42,248 bases of DNA from Burkholderiaceae bacterium (GTDB lineage Bacteria; Pseudomonadota; Gammaproteobacteria; Burkholderiales; Burkholderiaceae_C): assembly GCA_016790175.1 (NCBI GenBank), contig JAEUPI010000126.1:1-42248 (forward strand), given 5' to 3'. The translations under genes and the position numbers were made by a program. Position 1 is the first letter of the stretch; each line of letters starts with the position of its first letter. The notes below the pieces were generated by a model. The model was not told the origin of the DNA. It searched no databases and saw only the letters and a list, made by a program, of their open reading frames with translations. Shown one piece after another: positions 25,635 to 36,004 of the stretch.

Positions 25635-26474
25635 ATGAGCGAAACCCTCCCCGCTCCAGGTGCCGACGATCCGCGGCTCGACTTCAGCCGCGAGATGAGC
25701 TACGGCGACTACCTGCGCCTCGACGCCGTGCTCGGCGCACAGCATCCGCTGTCGCCCGACCACAACGAGATGCTGTTCATCGTGCAGCACCAGACCAGCG
25801 AGCTGTGGATGAAGCTGATGCTGCACGAACTGCGTGCCGCGGTGGCCCACATCGCCGGCGACGAGCTGCCGCCGGCCTTCAAGATGCTGGCACGCGTGAG
25901 CCGCATCATGGAGCAGCTGGTGCACGCATGGGACGTGCTCGGCACCATGACGCCGCCGGAGTATTCGGCGATCCGGCCCTACCTGAAGTCGAGCAGCGGA
26001 TTCCAGAGCTGGCAGTACCGATGCATCGAGTTCATGATGGGCAACAAGAACCCGGCGATGCTCAGGCCGCATGCCCATGCGCCGGAGCGGCTGCAGGTGG
26101 TGGAGTCCGCGTGGCGTTCGCCGTCGCTCTACGACGAGTCCATCCGGCTGATGGCGCGCCGGGGGCTGCCTGTTCCGGCGACTCATCTCGAGCGTGACTG
26201 GACGCAGCCCTACCAGGCCGATGATGCGGTCGAGCGGGCCTGGCTCCAGGTGTACCGCGATCCGGGAGCGCGCTGGGATTTGTACCAGCTGGGCGAGGAA
26301 CTGGTCGACCTCGAGGATGCGTTTCGCCTCTGGCGTTTTCGCCATGTGACCACGGTCGAGCGCGTGATCGGGTTCAAGCGCGGCACCGGCGGCACGAGCG
26401 GCGTGGCCTACCTGCGCAAGATGCTCGACGTGGTGCTGTTCCCCGAGTTGTGGCGACTGCGCACCGACCTGTAG
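25635..26474 (+). CDS. kynA: Tryptophan 2,3-dioxygenase
   Basis: A 279-residue haem enzyme that opens tryptophan to N-formylkynurenine, first step of the kynurenine pathway. Key residues by family comparison: His52 ([12 protein letters not shown]), Arg129 ([11 protein letters not shown]), the haem ligand His237 ([13 protein letters not shown]) and the loop [15 protein letters not shown]. Length is normal. No kynB or kynU is visible beside it, so the rest of the pathway must lie elsewhere. It follows tRNA-Phe by 19 bases. Confidence 0.95.
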   Translation: MSETLPAPGADDPRLDFSREMSYGDYLRLDAVLGAQHPLSPDHNEMLFIVQHQTSELWMKLMLHELRAAVAHIAGDELPPAFKMLARVSRIMEQLVHAWDVLGTMTPPEYSAIRPYLKSSSGFQSWQYRCIEFMMGNKNPAMLRPHAHAPERLQVVESAWRSPSLYDESIRLMARRGLPVPATHLERDWTQPYQADDAVERAWLQVYRDPGARWDLYQLGEELVDLEDAFRLWRFRHVTTVERVIGFKRGTGGTSGVAYLRKMLDVVLFPELWRLRTDL

Positions 26475-26524
26475 TGGGGCGCCGCCGCGATAATCGCGGC
26501 CGTTCACGTTTCGGGACGATGCGC

Positions 26525-27556
26525 ATGACGATGAAGATGAGCCTGCGCGGGCTGGTCGCCGGCCTGTTGTGGACGGTCGCCGGCACGGCCATGGCCCAGT
26601 CGGGCACGGTCACGGCGATCTGTTCCACCGACCAGAGCTGGTGCGAGCTCGCAGCCAGGGACTTTCAGGCCGCCACCGGCATCCGCGTGCAACAGGTGCG
26701 CAAGGCCACCGGCGAGGCGCTTGCGCAACTGCGCGCCGAGGCCGCCAACCCGAAGACCGATCTGTGGTGGGGCGGCACGGGGGATCCGTTCCTGCAGGCC
26801 GCCGAAGCCGGGTTGCTCGAGCCGTATCGGCCGACCTACCTGAACGACCTGCATGGCTGGGCCGTGCGGCAGTACGCCATGAGCGGCAACATGGTCGGCG
26901 GTTTCTACACCAGCGCCATCGGTTTCGGCTGGAACGACGAGGTCGTGCGCAAGAAGAAACTGCCGGTTCCCCGATGCTGGGCCGACCTGATCGACCCGAA
27001 GTACAAGGGCGAGATCGAGACCTCGCACCCCGCATCGAGCGGCACCGCCTACACCATCCTGGCCGGGTTGGTGCAGTTGATGGGCGAGGACGCGGCGTTC
27101 GACTACCTGAAGAAGCTTCACCGCAACATCACGCAGTACACGCGCAGCGGCACCGCGCAGGCCAAGAGCGTGGCCAAGGGCGAGGTGGCCGTGGGCGTCA
27201 GCTTCATCTTCGGCTTCGAGAACGAGCGCCAGCAGGGATTCCCGGTGCACAGCGCCGCGCCTTGCGAGGGCACCAGCTACGAGGTCGGCGGCATCGCGCT
27301 GATCAAGGGCGCCCGAAATCGCGATGCTGCGATCAAGTACTACGACTGGCTCATGAGTCCCGCGGGGCAGTCGATCGGCGCGAAGGCCAATTCGCTGCAG
27401 GTGCCGGCCAACAAGACCTTCAAGCCCGATCCGCGCATTCCGCTGATCGACAACGTGCGGCTGATCAAGTACGACTTCGAGAAGTACGGCCGGGCCGTCG
27501 AGCGCCGGCGGCTGATCGACCGCTGGGAGAAGGACGTCAACTCGTTGCCGCGCTGA
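26525..27556 (+). CDS. ABC transporter periplasmic substrate-binding protein (iron / putrescine-type fold)
   Basis: A 343-residue protein with a signal peptide (MSLRGLVAGLLWTVAGTAMAQ, cut after AMA) and the fold of family-1 extracellular solute-binding proteins such as AfuA/FbpA and 2-aminoethylphosphonate binders: DLWWGGTGDPFLQAAEAGLLEPY, GFGWNDEVVRKKKLPVPRCWADL, YKGEIETSHPASSGTAYT, FIFGFENERQQGFPV and YEVGGIALIKGA. The ligand cannot be told; Fe(III) or a phosphonate is plausible. No permease or ATPase gene follows; the next gene is convergent. Three ATGs lie close together; I chose 26525 because GGGA lies eight bases upstream. Confidence 0.85.
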   Translation: MTMKMSLRGLVAGLLWTVAGTAMAQSGTVTAICSTDQSWCELAARDFQAATGIRVQQVRKATGEALAQLRAEAANPKTDLWWGGTGDPFLQAAEAGLLEPYRPTYLNDLHGWAVRQYAMSGNMVGGFYTSAIGFGWNDEVVRKKKLPVPRCWADLIDPKYKGEIETSHPASSGTAYTILAGLVQLMGEDAAFDYLKKLHRNITQYTRSGTAQAKSVAKGEVAVGVSFIFGFENERQQGFPVHSAAPCEGTSYEVGGIALIKGARNRDAAIKYYDWLMSPAGQSIGAKANSLQVPANKTFKPDPRIPLIDNVRLIKYDFEKYGRAVERRRLIDRWEKDVNSLPR

Positions 27557-27568
27557 CGCGGCAGTCGA

Positions 27569-28681
27569 TCATCCCATCCAGCGCTGCGCCGCGGCCTCGA
27601 CGACCGCGGGTATCGGCATCGGCTTGCGCTGCAGGCTGCGCAGCCAGCTGGCGTCGTTGCCGTCGAACACCGAGTCGCGTACGAGGTTGCTGGCCTCCAG
27701 CGCCTGTAGATCGACTGCGTGCTCGTCGATGCGCGCCAGCGTGCGGATGATGTCATCGCGCAGCTTGTGGCGTTGTTTGGTCTTCGGATCGACGATCTCG
27801 CCGTCGAGGCCGAAGCGGCAGGCCTGGAAGCGATTGAAGGTGTACACGAGGTAGTCGTCCTCTTCGGGCTGGAACGGGCGCTCCTCGCGCAGGTACCGGC
27901 AGATGCATTGCAGATAGCAGGCGAGCGCGGCCGCCTTGTCCACCGACAGGGGCGTGTCGCACACGCGCAGTTCGATCGTGCCGTACTCGGGCTTGGGGCG
28001 GATGTCCCAGTAGAAGTCCTTCATCGACTGCACGACGCCGGTGCTCGTCATCTTGTCGAAGAACTGGCCGAAGGCCTCCCAGCCGAGCACGAACGGTGCA
28101 CGGCCCGACAGCGGGAACGCGAATACCGAGTTCAGCCGCGCCGAGTGAAAGCCGGTGTCGACGCCCTGCACGAACGGCGAGCTTGCCGACAGCGCGATGA
28201 AATGCGGCACGTAGCGCGACAGCGCATGCAGCAGCCACATCGCCTCGTCGCCGCTCGGGACCCCCACGTGGACATGCTGGCCGAACACGGTGAACTGCTT
28301 GGCCAGGTAGCCGTAGAGCTCGCTGATGTAGTGAAAGCGTTCGGTCGGGAAGATCTGCTGTGCGCTCCAGTGCTGGAACGCATGCGTGCCGCCGCCGGAG
28401 ATGCACAGGTTGAGCTTGCGTGCGGCACGCGACATCTGGCGGCGCAGGTCGTGCAGCTCGTCGCGCAGGCCCTGGTGATTGCGCTGGATCGACGTGCCGA
28501 TCTCGATCATGCTGCGCGTGATCTCGGGCTTCACGTCCCACGCACCGGCGTGACCGGTCAGCTCACGCAGCAGGTCTTCGGCGCGCGGCGTGAGGTCGAA
28601 ATCGTGGGTGTCCAGCAATTGCAGCTCGAGTTCGACGCCGAGCGTCAGCGCTTCCGACCGGCTGAAGGCCTCAAGTGCCAT
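27569..28681 (-). CDS. YbdK-type carboxylate-amine ligase (glutamate-cysteine ligase family 2)
   Basis: A 370-residue ATP-dependent carboxylate-amine ligase of the GCS2/YbdK family: [12 protein letters not shown] at the start, [51 protein letters not shown]. Members show weak glutamate-cysteine ligase activity; the physiological product is often unknown. The ATG at 28681 has AGGAG nine bases upstream and overlaps the end of the antiporter gene by 11 bases, so the two are co-transcribed. Confidence 0.9.
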   Translation of the reverse strand: MALEAFSRSEALTLGVELELQLLDTHDFDLTPRAEDLLRELTGHAGAWDVKPEITRSMIEIGTSIQRNHQGLRDELHDLRRQMSRAARKLNLCISGGGTHAFQHWSAQQIFPTERFHYISELYGYLAKQFTVFGQHVHVGVPSGDEAMWLLHALSRYVPHFIALSASSPFVQGVDTGFHSARLNSVFAFPLSGRAPFVLGWEAFGQFFDKMTSTGVVQSMKDFYWDIRPKPEYGTIELRVCDTPLSVDKAAALACYLQCICRYLREERPFQPEEDDYLVYTFNRFQACRFGLDGEIVDPKTKQRHKLRDDIIRTLARIDEHAVDLQALEASNLVRDSVFDGNDASWLRSLQRKPMPIPAVVEAAAQRWMG

Positions 28682-29948
28682 TTCTCGTGCTCCTGTCGTC
28701 GTCGGGGCATTCGTGGGCAATGCGCTGCAGCGGCCACAGGGCCCACAGCGGGCCGGTGAGTTGCATCAAGGTGGTGGCGATCAGCAGGGCCTGCATCACC
28801 GACGCGTCGGCGCCCGCCAATTGGCCGCGCCAGGAAAAGGAATCCGCGACCAGCAGCACGGCAAGGCTGCTCATCGGCTGCAGCGTCAGCGTCAGCGCGA
28901 TGGCCTGTCGCCAGGACAGACCGCTCGGTCGCGCCGTGGCCGCGATGGCGACCCCCTTGCCCACCAGCCGCGCGACGATGATCGCCAGCACCCAGGGCCA
29001 CAGCGAGGCCAGTTCGCTCAATGTGGACAGTACGCCGAAGCTCACGAACAGCAGCACCGTCAATGCGGCGCCCGCGCTGCCCAGGTGTGGCTCCACCGTC
29101 AGACGATGGCCCATGCGCGTGCGCGCGGTTACGCCGGCCACCAGCAGAGTCATCAGCGGCGACAGGCCCAGCGCCACCGCCAGCAGGGCGATCAGGATCA
29201 CCAGCGCGATCTGCGTCACCGGCATCGTCGTGGCCTGGCCGTCGAGACGGCTGGTGCGGTCGAGCACCCAGCCGCCTGCCAGGCCGAGCAGCAGCGAGCC
29301 CAGGATCACGACCGCAGCGCTGGCCAGCAGCGCCCACAAGTCGTGACCGGGCGCGACGCCGAGCTGGCCCCATAGCGGCCAGAGCTTGATGCCGAGGATG
29401 GCCAGCACGCTGTTGAACGCGCTCATCGTGAGCAGCCTCTCTGCGACCTGCCCGCGCGGCCGGCCTTCGAGCACGGCGGCCATGGTGATCACCGGCGAGG
29501 TCGCTGCCGCGACGGCCGCCGCCACGCTGGCGCTGGCCGCCGGCGCTCCGAGGGCGGCGAGAACCCCTCCCACGGCCAGCGCCGCCAGCGCGGCCTCGAG
29601 CACGCAGCTGGCCGTGAGCCAGGGGTTGTCGATGAGCCAGCGCGGGCGAAGTCGCGTGCCGAGCTCGAAGACCAGCGCCGCCACGCCCAGATCGATCAGG
29701 GGTTTCCATGGATCGAGGTCGGCACGATTGAGCAGGTCGAACATCGCGCTGCTGGCCACCATGCCCACCAGCAGGTAGCCGAACAAGCGCGGCAGACGGA
29801 GATGCCGGTGCAGCGTGTTGGCGACGATCAAGGCCAGCAACACCACCAGCGCCAGCCCGAGCACCGGATCGGCTCCGCGCAGGGCGGTCATCGGGCCGCG
29901 CAGCAGCTCGGCGAACCAGTCGGCAACTTGTTGGGCCAGGGGGGTCAT
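28671..29948 (-). CDS. Cation:proton antiporter (CPA2/KefB-like)
   Basis: A 425-residue, very hydrophobic protein with about 12 membrane helices, typical of the Na+/H+ exchanger superfamily: [32 protein letters not shown] (the acidic helix motif), [16 protein letters not shown] and [13 protein letters not shown]. There is no TrkA-N domain at the C-terminus, unlike full KefB/C. It probably exchanges Na+ or K+ for protons. The start at 29948 was preferred over an upstream one because the hydrophobic part follows directly; the choice is not certain. Confidence 0.87.
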   Translation of the reverse strand: MTPLAQQVADWFAELLRGPMTALRGADPVLGLALVVLLALIVANTLHRHLRLPRLFGYLLVGMVASSAMFDLLNRADLDPWKPLIDLGVAALVFELGTRLRPRWLIDNPWLTASCVLEAALAALAVGGVLAALGAPAASASVAAAVAAATSPVITMAAVLEGRPRGQVAERLLTMSAFNSVLAILGIKLWPLWGQLGVAPGHDLWALLASAAVVILGSLLLGLAGGWVLDRTSRLDGQATTMPVTQIALVILIALLAVALGLSPLMTLLVAGVTARTRMGHRLTVEPHLGSAGAALTVLLFVSFGVLSTLSELASLWPWVLAIIVARLVGKGVAIAATARPSGLSWRQAIALTLTLQPMSSLAVLLVADSFSWRGQLAGADASVMQALLIATTLMQLTGPLWALWPLQRIAHECPDDDRSTRNGT

Positions 29949-30062
29949 CGTTGGATCGTTAGCTCGGTCAGTGAGGGTCGGTGCAGGGCCCGACATCGTG
30001 TCGGGCCAGAATCGGTTTGTCCACGAAATCCGCCGGCGGTTTCATGACATTGCGCGCTGGAA

Positions 30063-30090
30063 CTTGATTCTGGCCACCGTGCCCCCATTT
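30063..30090 (+). promoter_or_regulatory. Sigma-32 heat-shock promoter of htpG
   Basis: CTTGAT at 30063-30068 and CCCCATTT at 30083-30090 are separated by 14 bases. This fits the RpoH consensus (CTTGAA, 13-15 bases, CCCCATnT) very well. Transcription would start near 30097, about 50 bases before the htpG ATG. Confidence 0.82.
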
Positions 30091-30145
30091 GTCGGCGCGA
30101 CGCCGCGCAGCGCGCGGGCTCGACCATGCAAATTTCGAGACGACC

Positions 30146-32038
30146 ATGAACAGACAAACCCACGCATTCCAGGCCGAAGTCCGGCAGATCCTGCACCTCG
30201 TGACGCACTCCCTGTACTCCAACAAGGAGATCTTCCTGCGCGAGCTGATCAGCAACGCATCGGATGCCTGCGACAAGCTTCGCTTCGAGGCGCTCGACCG
30301 CGGCGACCTGTACGAGGATGCGCCGAACCTGGAAATCCGCATCCTCGTCGACATCGACAACAAGACGCTCACCATCCGCGACAACGGGATCGGCATGAGC
30401 GAAGACGAAGCGATTGCCCATCTCGGCACCATCGCCAAGAGTGGCACGCGCGAGTTCGTGGCCAGGCTCGAAGGGGACCAGAAGAAAGACGCCAACCTGA
30501 TCGGCCAGTTCGGTGTCGGGTTCTACTCCGGATTCATCGTCGCCGACCGCATCACGGTGGAAACGCGCCGCGCCGGCCTCTCGCCGGCGCAGGGGGTGCG
30601 CTGGATCAGCGAGGGCGTCGGCGACTTCGAGGTCGAGCCGATCGACAAGCCCACACGCGGCACCGATGTCATCCTTCACCTTCGCGACGAAGACGCCGAT
30701 TTCCTGTCGCCCTGGCGCATCAAGTCGATCGTCTCCAAGTATTCCGACCACATCTCGCTGCCGATCCTGATGCGCAAGGAGCAGTGGGACGAGGAGAAGA
30801 AGGCCCAGGTCCCGACCGACGAGTGGGAAACCATCAACAAGGCGGCCGCATTGTGGACGCGCCCCAAGAGCGACGTCACCGACGCGCAGTACCAGGAGTT
30901 CTACAAGCAGCTCAGCTACGACTCGGAGCCGCCGCTGGCCTACACGCACAACCGCGTCGAGGGTCGCAGCGAGTACACCCAGCTGCTGTACATCCCGGCC
31001 AAGGCGCCGTACGACCTGTGGAACCGCGACAAGCGCGGCGGCGTCAAGCTGTATGTCAAGCGCGTGTTCATCATGGACGACGCCGAGGCGCTGATGCCGG
31101 TGTATCTGCGCTTCGTGAAGGGTGTCGTCGATTCGGCCGACCTGCCGCTGAATGTCAGCCGCGAGCTGCTGCAGGAAAGCCGCGACGTCAAGGCGATTCG
31201 CGAAGGTTGCACCAAGCGTGTGCTGGCGATGCTCGAGGCGTTGGCCGATAGCGACAACGCCGACGAGAAGGCCAAGTATGCGAGGTTCTGGAAAGAGTTC
31301 GGTGCCGTGCTCAAGGAGGGCATCGGCGAGGACTTCGCGAACCGCGAGCGGCTGGCCAAGCTGTTCCGCTTTGCATCGACCCATGCCGCTGAAGGCGTGT
31401 CGCTGGCCGACTACGTGTCGCGCATGAAGGAAGGCCAGGAGGCGATCTACGTGATCACGGCCGACTCGCTGAAGGCGGCGCAATCGAGCCCGCAGCTCGA
31501 AATCTTCCGCAAGAAGGGCCTCGAAGTGATTCTGCTCGCCGACCGTGTCGACGAGTGGATGTTGAGTCACCTTCATGAGTTCGAGGGCAAGCCCTTGCAG
31601 AGCGTGGCCAAGGGCGCCGTCGATCTCGGCAAACTGCAGGACGAGCAGGAAAAGCAGCAGGCTGAATCCGCAGCCAAGGAGTTGCAGCCGCTGCTCGACA
31701 GGCTGAAGGCCACGCTCGGCGAGCGCGTGAAGGCTGTGCGCGTTAGCACAAGGCTGGTGGATTCACCGGCGTGCCTCGTCGTCGAGGAAGGCGACATGAG
31801 CGCGCATCTGGCGCGTCTGCTCAAGCAGGCCGGTCAGGACGCGCCAAGGACACAGCCGATTCTCGAGATCAACCCCGAGCATGCGCTGGTCCGCCGCCTG
31901 AGCGGGGGCGACGAGCGATTCGACGATCTTGCGCTGGTGCTGCTCGACCAGGCCTGGCTGGCCGAAGGTGGCCAGCTCGAGAACCCCTCCGAGTTCGTGC
32001 AGCGCATCAACCGGTTGCTGACGTCGGGCGGCAGTTGA
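30146..32038 (+). CDS. htpG: Molecular chaperone HtpG (Hsp90)
   Basis: A 630-residue bacterial Hsp90 with the N-terminal GHKL ATPase domain ([52 protein letters not shown]), middle domain ([51 protein letters not shown]) and C-terminal dimerisation domain. It assists folding under stress in the cytoplasm. The start [12 protein letters not shown] matches the family. A sigma-32-type promoter lies upstream. Confidence 0.97.
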   Translation: MNRQTHAFQAEVRQILHLVTHSLYSNKEIFLRELISNASDACDKLRFEALDRGDLYEDAPNLEIRILVDIDNKTLTIRDNGIGMSEDEAIAHLGTIAKSGTREFVARLEGDQKKDANLIGQFGVGFYSGFIVADRITVETRRAGLSPAQGVRWISEGVGDFEVEPIDKPTRGTDVILHLRDEDADFLSPWRIKSIVSKYSDHISLPILMRKEQWDEEKKAQVPTDEWETINKAAALWTRPKSDVTDAQYQEFYKQLSYDSEPPLAYTHNRVEGRSEYTQLLYIPAKAPYDLWNRDKRGGVKLYVKRVFIMDDAEALMPVYLRFVKGVVDSADLPLNVSRELLQESRDVKAIREGCTKRVLAMLEALADSDNADEKAKYARFWKEFGAVLKEGIGEDFANRERLAKLFRFASTHAAEGVSLADYVSRMKEGQEAIYVITADSLKAAQSSPQLEIFRKKGLEVILLADRVDEWMLSHLHEFEGKPLQSVAKGAVDLGKLQDEQEKQQAESAAKELQPLLDRLKATLGERVKAVRVSTRLVDSPACLVVEEGDMSAHLARLLKQAGQDAPRTQPILEINPEHALVRRLSGGDERFDDLALVLLDQAWLAEGGQLENPSEFVQRINRLLTSGGS

Positions 32039-32072
32039 GCCTGCCCCAGGCGACCGTGTCCGGGCCGCTCGC

Positions 32073-33107
32073 TCAGAGCGCCAGCGGGGGCTCCTCCATC
32101 GCGGCGATCTGTTCGCGCAACTGCTGTTGTTGCTGCAGCCAGTAGTTTGGGGTGCCGAACCACGGGAATCCGACAGGGAAGGCCGGGTCGTCCCAACGTT
32201 CGGCGAGCCAGGCGCTGTGGTGAATCATGCGCAGGGTGCGCAGCGGCTCGATCAACGCGATTTCGCGCAGGTCGAAGCTTGCGAACGCTGCGTAGCCGTC
32301 GAGCAGGCGGGCGAGCTGGCTGCGCATGGCCTCGCGTTCGCCGGACAGCAGCATCCACAGATCCTGCACCGCCGGGGCGTTGCAGCAATCGTCGAGGTCC
32401 ACGATGTGCGGACCGGCTTCGCGCCAGAGGATGTTTCCGGGGTGCAGATCGCCGTGCACGCGGCGCACGGCGAGATCGGGAAGCGCAGAGTAGGCGCGCT
32501 CCACGAACTGCAGTGCCTGATCGCACAATCGCTCGTATCCATCGCGCTGCTCGGCCGGCACGGTGTCGGTTTGCAGCAACGCGTCGAGCCGGTCGCGGCC
32601 AAAAGTCTGCGGATCGAGTGTTCGTCTTGAGGTGAACCGGTCCGATCCGGACGTTGCATGCATGCGACCGACGAATCGTCCCAGCCACTGCAGCACGGCG
32701 GAATTGTCGAGTTCCGGGCCATGGCCTGACCGCATCGGATAGACGGCCCAGCGCGTGGCAGCGCCATCGTCATTCCGGCGCGCGAGCGTCGGCGGGTTGC
32801 CCAAGACCCGTGTGTGCGCCGTGCCGACAGGTGTGACCGCGATCGTCAGTGTTTGCGGCGCGATCACCGGCAGCTCATTTGCGGCCAGCAGGCATGCGTA
32901 AGCATGCTCTTCGAGGATCTGCTCGTCGCTCCAGCGAGCCGGTCGATAGAACTTGGCAGCCACCGCAGAACCGTCTTCCAGCATCACCTGGAAGACGCGG
33001 TTCTCGTATGAGTTGAGCTGAAGCAGGCGGCCGTCGCCACGGATCCCGCCGGCCTCGAGTGCCGTGAGAAGGCTGGCCGGCGTCAGCCGCTCGTACGGAT
33101 GCGCCAC
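32073..33107 (-). CDS. srkA: Stress-response serine/threonine kinase SrkA (YihE/RdoA)
   Basis: A 344-residue kinase of the aminoglycoside phosphotransferase-like fold. Visible are NSYENRVFQV and AAKFYRP (ATP-binding lysine), the catalytic loop HGDLHPGNILW and the metal-binding VDLDDC. Ends with FPWFGTPNYWLQQQQQLREQI, typical for YihE. In E. coli it protects against programmed death under stress. It starts at GTG (33107), and it is convergent with htpG. Confidence 0.93.
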   Translation of the reverse strand: MAHPYERLTPASLLTALEAGGIRGDGRLLQLNSYENRVFQVMLEDGSAVAAKFYRPARWSDEQILEEHAYACLLAANELPVIAPQTLTIAVTPVGTAHTRVLGNPPTLARRNDDGAATRWAVYPMRSGHGPELDNSAVLQWLGRFVGRMHATSGSDRFTSRRTLDPQTFGRDRLDALLQTDTVPAEQRDGYERLCDQALQFVERAYSALPDLAVRRVHGDLHPGNILWREAGPHIVDLDDCCNAPAVQDLWMLLSGEREAMRSQLARLLDGYAAFASFDLREIALIEPLRTLRMIHHSAWLAERWDDPAFPVGFPWFGTPNYWLQQQQQLREQIAAMEEPPLAL

Positions 33108-33146
33108 CGCGGCCTCGCGTATCGGCGCCCGCCGCGAGACCCGCGG

Positions 33147-33944
33147 CTAATGTCGCGTGGTCGACGACACGCGTGGTGAATCCATCACCACGGCGCCCGT
33201 GGCGTCGTCCGGCGGCTCCGTGGGTGGTCCTTCGCTGGCGTCGGCGCCGGCACGTGACGGCTCACCCAGCGCACCGAACTCGCTCTGCGCAGCGGCTTCG
33301 GCCCGATTGTCGGGCGCGAAGAAGGAGTCCTGGAAGAAGTTCGAGTCTTGCCACAGCGCCGTGCGCTCGCGCCGACGGGGTGCAGCTGCGGCGGCGGGGA
33401 TGACCTCGCGCCGAGGGTGTGGCGTCGGCGCGGCGGGTTGCGGCCCGCGCGAGGACGCCGCACTTTGCGGTACCAGCAACTGCAGCTCCGGAATCGACGG
33501 CATGTGTTCGACCGGGCAGCGCAAGTAGCGCACCCTGCAGGCTGTGAGCACGGCCTGCTTGATCTGCATGACACGGCGCGAGTTGCCGCGGTCGGTGTCG
33601 AGGTCGATTGCGGCCAGCACACGTCCGTTGGCGCTGCATACCGCGAACGTCACGTGGATCGAGCCGAGCAACTCGTACCAGTAGCGCACTTCCTGTGGAT
33701 CGGTCGGCTGGCAGAAGCGCACCAGTGGCAGCTTGGACAACACGATGTGATGTGGAAGTGCCTCGCGGAGCTGCCGGTACACGCGTCGTTCGTCGGTGCT
33801 GAATACCGGTCGAGCCGACAGGTTCCATTCACTGGGCAGCGGTTTGACCTTGGGCACTCGCGGCCGCAACGCGAACCAGACCACTGCGGGCGCAAGCACT
33901 GCCACCGCCACCAGCGCGATGATCCAAGGAAGGGTCTGCTGCAT
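33147..33944 (-). CDS. Membrane-anchored DUF2726 protein
   Basis: A 265-residue protein with one N-terminal membrane helix (LPWIIALVAVAVLAPAVVWFAL), a DUF2726 domain over about residues 50-160 (FSTDERRVYRQLREALPHHIVLSKLPLVRFC, then CSANGRVLAAIDLD; the former is quoted only for key residues F, E, V, Y, R), and a low-complexity Pro/Ala/Arg tail. The DUF2726 fold is related to nuclease-like or topoisomerase-linked zinc domains, but its function is unknown. Same strand as srkA, 39 bases upstream of it. Confidence 0.82.
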   Translation of the reverse strand: MQQTLPWIIALVAVAVLAPAVVWFALRPRVPKVKPLPSEWNLSARPVFSTDERRVYRQLREALPHHIVLSKLPLVRFCQPTDPQEVRYWYELLGSIHVTFAVCSANGRVLAAIDLDTDRGNSRRVMQIKQAVLTACRVRYLRCPVEHMPSIPELQLLVPQSAASSRGPQPAAPTPHPRREVIPAAAAAPRRRERTALWQDSNFFQDSFFAPDNRAEAAAQSEFGALGEPSRAGADASEGPPTEPPDDATGAVVMDSPRVSSTTRH

Positions 33945-34114
33945 GGTCAGGCAGCGCTGGGGAACGGGGTGTCAGCCAAATGAGGTCTCCGCGACGTCGC
34001 AGCCCCTGCCATCGCGGGGCCCGAGAAAGGCTGGCCGCGATGTTAACCGGTGTCATGGCCGCAGTAATCCCACGCTTACGGGCCAGCGCCCGACAAGCGG
34101 GACAGGTCGCATCG

Positions 34115-34831
34115 CTACGACGTTGGCGAGTCGTCGCCGTGACCGAGCCCTGCCATGCCCGCCAGCGTGTGCAGCAGCCCCTCGACCCGGCGCGCCTGGT
34201 TCTTGAGGTGATAGTTGATCTCGGCGGCGCTGTCTTCGACGATTTGCTCCACGTGCGATGCCAGCGTCTCCGGCGGCAATCGCAGCGAGGCCTCCGATTC
34301 GCCGCCCTCGCGGACGACTTCGGCCCCGGCGTTGCGGGCGATTCGCAGCATGGCCGTGTTCTCGCTCAACGCATGAACGATCAACGTCTGTACGCCCCGA
34401 TTGCGTGCGTGCAACACCGCGAGGTCGAACAGGCGGCTGCCATAGCGCCGTCCACGTGCCCGGGCCGCGACCGATACGCCGAACTCTGCTTTCGTCGCCG
34501 GACGCCCGTCGTGGGTGGTCAGGTAGGCCAGGTGGGCCATGGCCAGCAGCCGCAGTCGGCGGTTGAAGACGCCGAGCACTTCGTCGCGATCGAAATCGAG
34601 TTGATCGACGTAGTGAGTGATCTGCGAGTCCGAGGCAGCGTAGCCGAACCGCAAATAGCGGTCGCGCTCGGGCAACTCGAGCAGGTGGGCAAGAATGCGA
34701 CTGCGGTGTCGCTCTGACAGCGAGCGAATGGGTATCCAGGCCAGCCTGGGTCTACCTGGCAACTCGCTGGGTGGGCCGCTCACCGGCGCTTTTGGCGCCT
34801 GTGCTGTGCCCTGGACGTCGATCTGCTTCAT
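34115..34831 (-). CDS. GNAT-family N-acetyltransferase
   Basis: A 238-residue protein with a GNAT domain: LAMAHLAYLTT, AEFGVSVAARARGRRYGSRLFDLAVLHAR (acetyl-CoA binding RGRRYGS loop near residue 126) and the VQTLIVHALSENTAMLRIARNAGAE region, followed by a helical tail. The N-terminal segment LPERDRYLRFGYAASDSQI is common in proteobacterial acetyltransferases of this type. Substrate unknown. Single gene, divergent from rplM. Confidence 0.88.
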   Translation of the reverse strand: MKQIDVQGTAQAPKAPVSGPPSELPGRPRLAWIPIRSLSERHRSRILAHLLELPERDRYLRFGYAASDSQITHYVDQLDFDRDEVLGVFNRRLRLLAMAHLAYLTTHDGRPATKAEFGVSVAARARGRRYGSRLFDLAVLHARNRGVQTLIVHALSENTAMLRIARNAGAEVVREGGESEASLRLPPETLASHVEQIVEDSAAEINYHLKNQARRVEGLLHTLAGMAGLGHGDDSPTS

Positions 34832-34945
34832 TGCGAAGCCTCCGAACTGGGGTTTACCCGAAGATTAGCGAACGATCTGGTCAGACCGCGTTATGTTGCT
34901 ATGCAGCAATTGGCTGCGCAACCCATTTCGTCAACTGCCGTCGGA

Positions 34946-34983
34946 TATACTTGTCGGCTTTTCCCCGCTGGCGGCGGGGGAAA
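34946..34983 (+). promoter_or_regulatory. Probable -10 box and leader hairpin of rplM-rpsI
   Basis: TATACT at 34946-34951 is a plausible -10 element; no good -35 is seen. Directly after it, TTTTCCCCGC (34959-34968) can pair with GCGGGGGAAA (34974-34983) with one bulged G, forming a hairpin near the 5' end of a ~130-base leader. In E. coli the rplM leader binds L13 for autoregulation, so a similar role is possible here; this is inference. Confidence 0.4.
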
Positions 34984-35090
34984 TGATGCGTTCATGTCGT
35001 GCGGTCGCAACGGACAAGCGATGCCTCGACGAATCAGTCAAGCTGCCGCCCTGACGGGCCCGCGCGACGGGCCTACCCCGAAAGACACTC

Positions 35091-35519
35091 ATGAAGACCT
35101 TCAGCGCCAAGCCGGCCGAAGTGAAGCACGAGTGGCTAGTGATTGACGCCACCGACAAGGTGCTCGGACGTGTCGCCAGCGAAGTGGCACTCCGTTTGCG
35201 CGGCAAGCACAAAGCCATCTACACGCCTCACGTCGATACCGGCGATTTCATCGTCGTCGTCAACGCCGACAAGATTCGCGTCACCGGCAACAAGGCCGAG
35301 CAGAAGACCTACTACCGCCATACGGGCTACCCCGGCGGCATCTACGCCACGAAGTTCAAGGACCTGCAGGCCAAGCATCCTGGCCGGGCCTTGCAGAAGG
35401 CGGTCAAGGGCATGCTGCCCAAGGGACCGCTGGGCTACGCGATGATCAAGAAACTGAAGGTGTATGCAGGCGCCACGCACCCGCACACCGCCCAGCAGCC
35501 CAAGGCGCTGGACATCTGA
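35091..35519 (+). CDS. rplM: 50S ribosomal protein L13
   Basis: A 142-residue L13 with the usual start [20 protein letters not shown] and motifs [46 protein letters not shown] and [20 protein letters not shown]. It is an early-assembly protein of the large subunit. Eleven bases separate it from rpsI, forming the usual two-gene operon. Confidence 0.98.
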   Translation: MKTFSAKPAEVKHEWLVIDATDKVLGRVASEVALRLRGKHKAIYTPHVDTGDFIVVVNADKIRVTGNKAEQKTYYRHTGYPGGIYATKFKDLQAKHPGRALQKAVKGMLPKGPLGYAMIKKLKVYAGATHPHTAQQPKALDI

Positions 35520-35530
35520 AGGAGCGGGTG

Positions 35531-35923
35531 ATGATCGGCAACTGGAATTACGGCACGGGCCGCCGCAAATCGTCGGTGGCGCGGGTGTTCATCCGCAAGG
35601 GCAAAGGCGAAATCACGGTCAACGGGAAGCCGGTGGAGCAGTACTTCGGCCGTCAGACCTCGATCATGATCGTCAAGCAGCCCCTGCTTCTGACCCACAA
35701 CGAGGCGGCGTTCGACATCAAGGTCAATGTGCATGGCGGCGGCGAGTCCGGACAGGCCGGCGCCGTTCGCCACGGCATCACGCGCGCCCTGATCGACTAC
35801 GACACCGCACTCAAGCCAGACCTCAGCCGCGCCGGCTTCGTGACGCGCGACGCGCGCGAAGTGGAACGAAAGAAGGTCGGATTGCACGGCGCACGCCGCC
35901 GCAAGCAGTTCAGCAAGCGCTGA
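35531..35923 (+). CDS. rpsI: 30S ribosomal protein S9
   Basis: A 130-residue S9 starting [20 protein letters not shown] and ending with the conserved basic tail [14 protein letters not shown] that reaches the P-site tRNA. The ATG at 35531 has AGGAG six bases upstream; a GTG one codon earlier was not preferred. It is followed by a strong terminator. Confidence 0.98.
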   Translation: MIGNWNYGTGRRKSSVARVFIRKGKGEITVNGKPVEQYFGRQTSIMIVKQPLLLTHNEAAFDIKVNVHGGGESGQAGAVRHGITRALIDYDTALKPDLSRAGFVTRDAREVERKKVGLHGARRRKQFSKR

Positions 35924-35949
35924 CGCCACAACCCGTCACGTCGACACAA

Positions 35950-35983
35950 GGCGAGGCCGCTACGATGCGGCCTCGCCTGTTTT
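35950..35983 (+). terminator. Rho-independent terminator after rpsI
   Basis: A perfect 11-bp stem, GGCGAGGCCGC / GCGGCCTCGCC, with a six-base loop (TACGAT) is followed by TGTTTT. It lies 26 bases after the rpsI stop and should end the rplM-rpsI transcript. Confidence 0.88.
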
Positions 35984-36004
35984 GCCTCTGCCGCCTCGCC
36001 ACGC

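Noticed and set aside
33131-33147. GCCGCG / CGCGGC hairpin between srkA and the DUF2726 gene as a terminator
   Set aside because: The stem is six base pairs with no T run; it is likely chance in GC-rich DNA.
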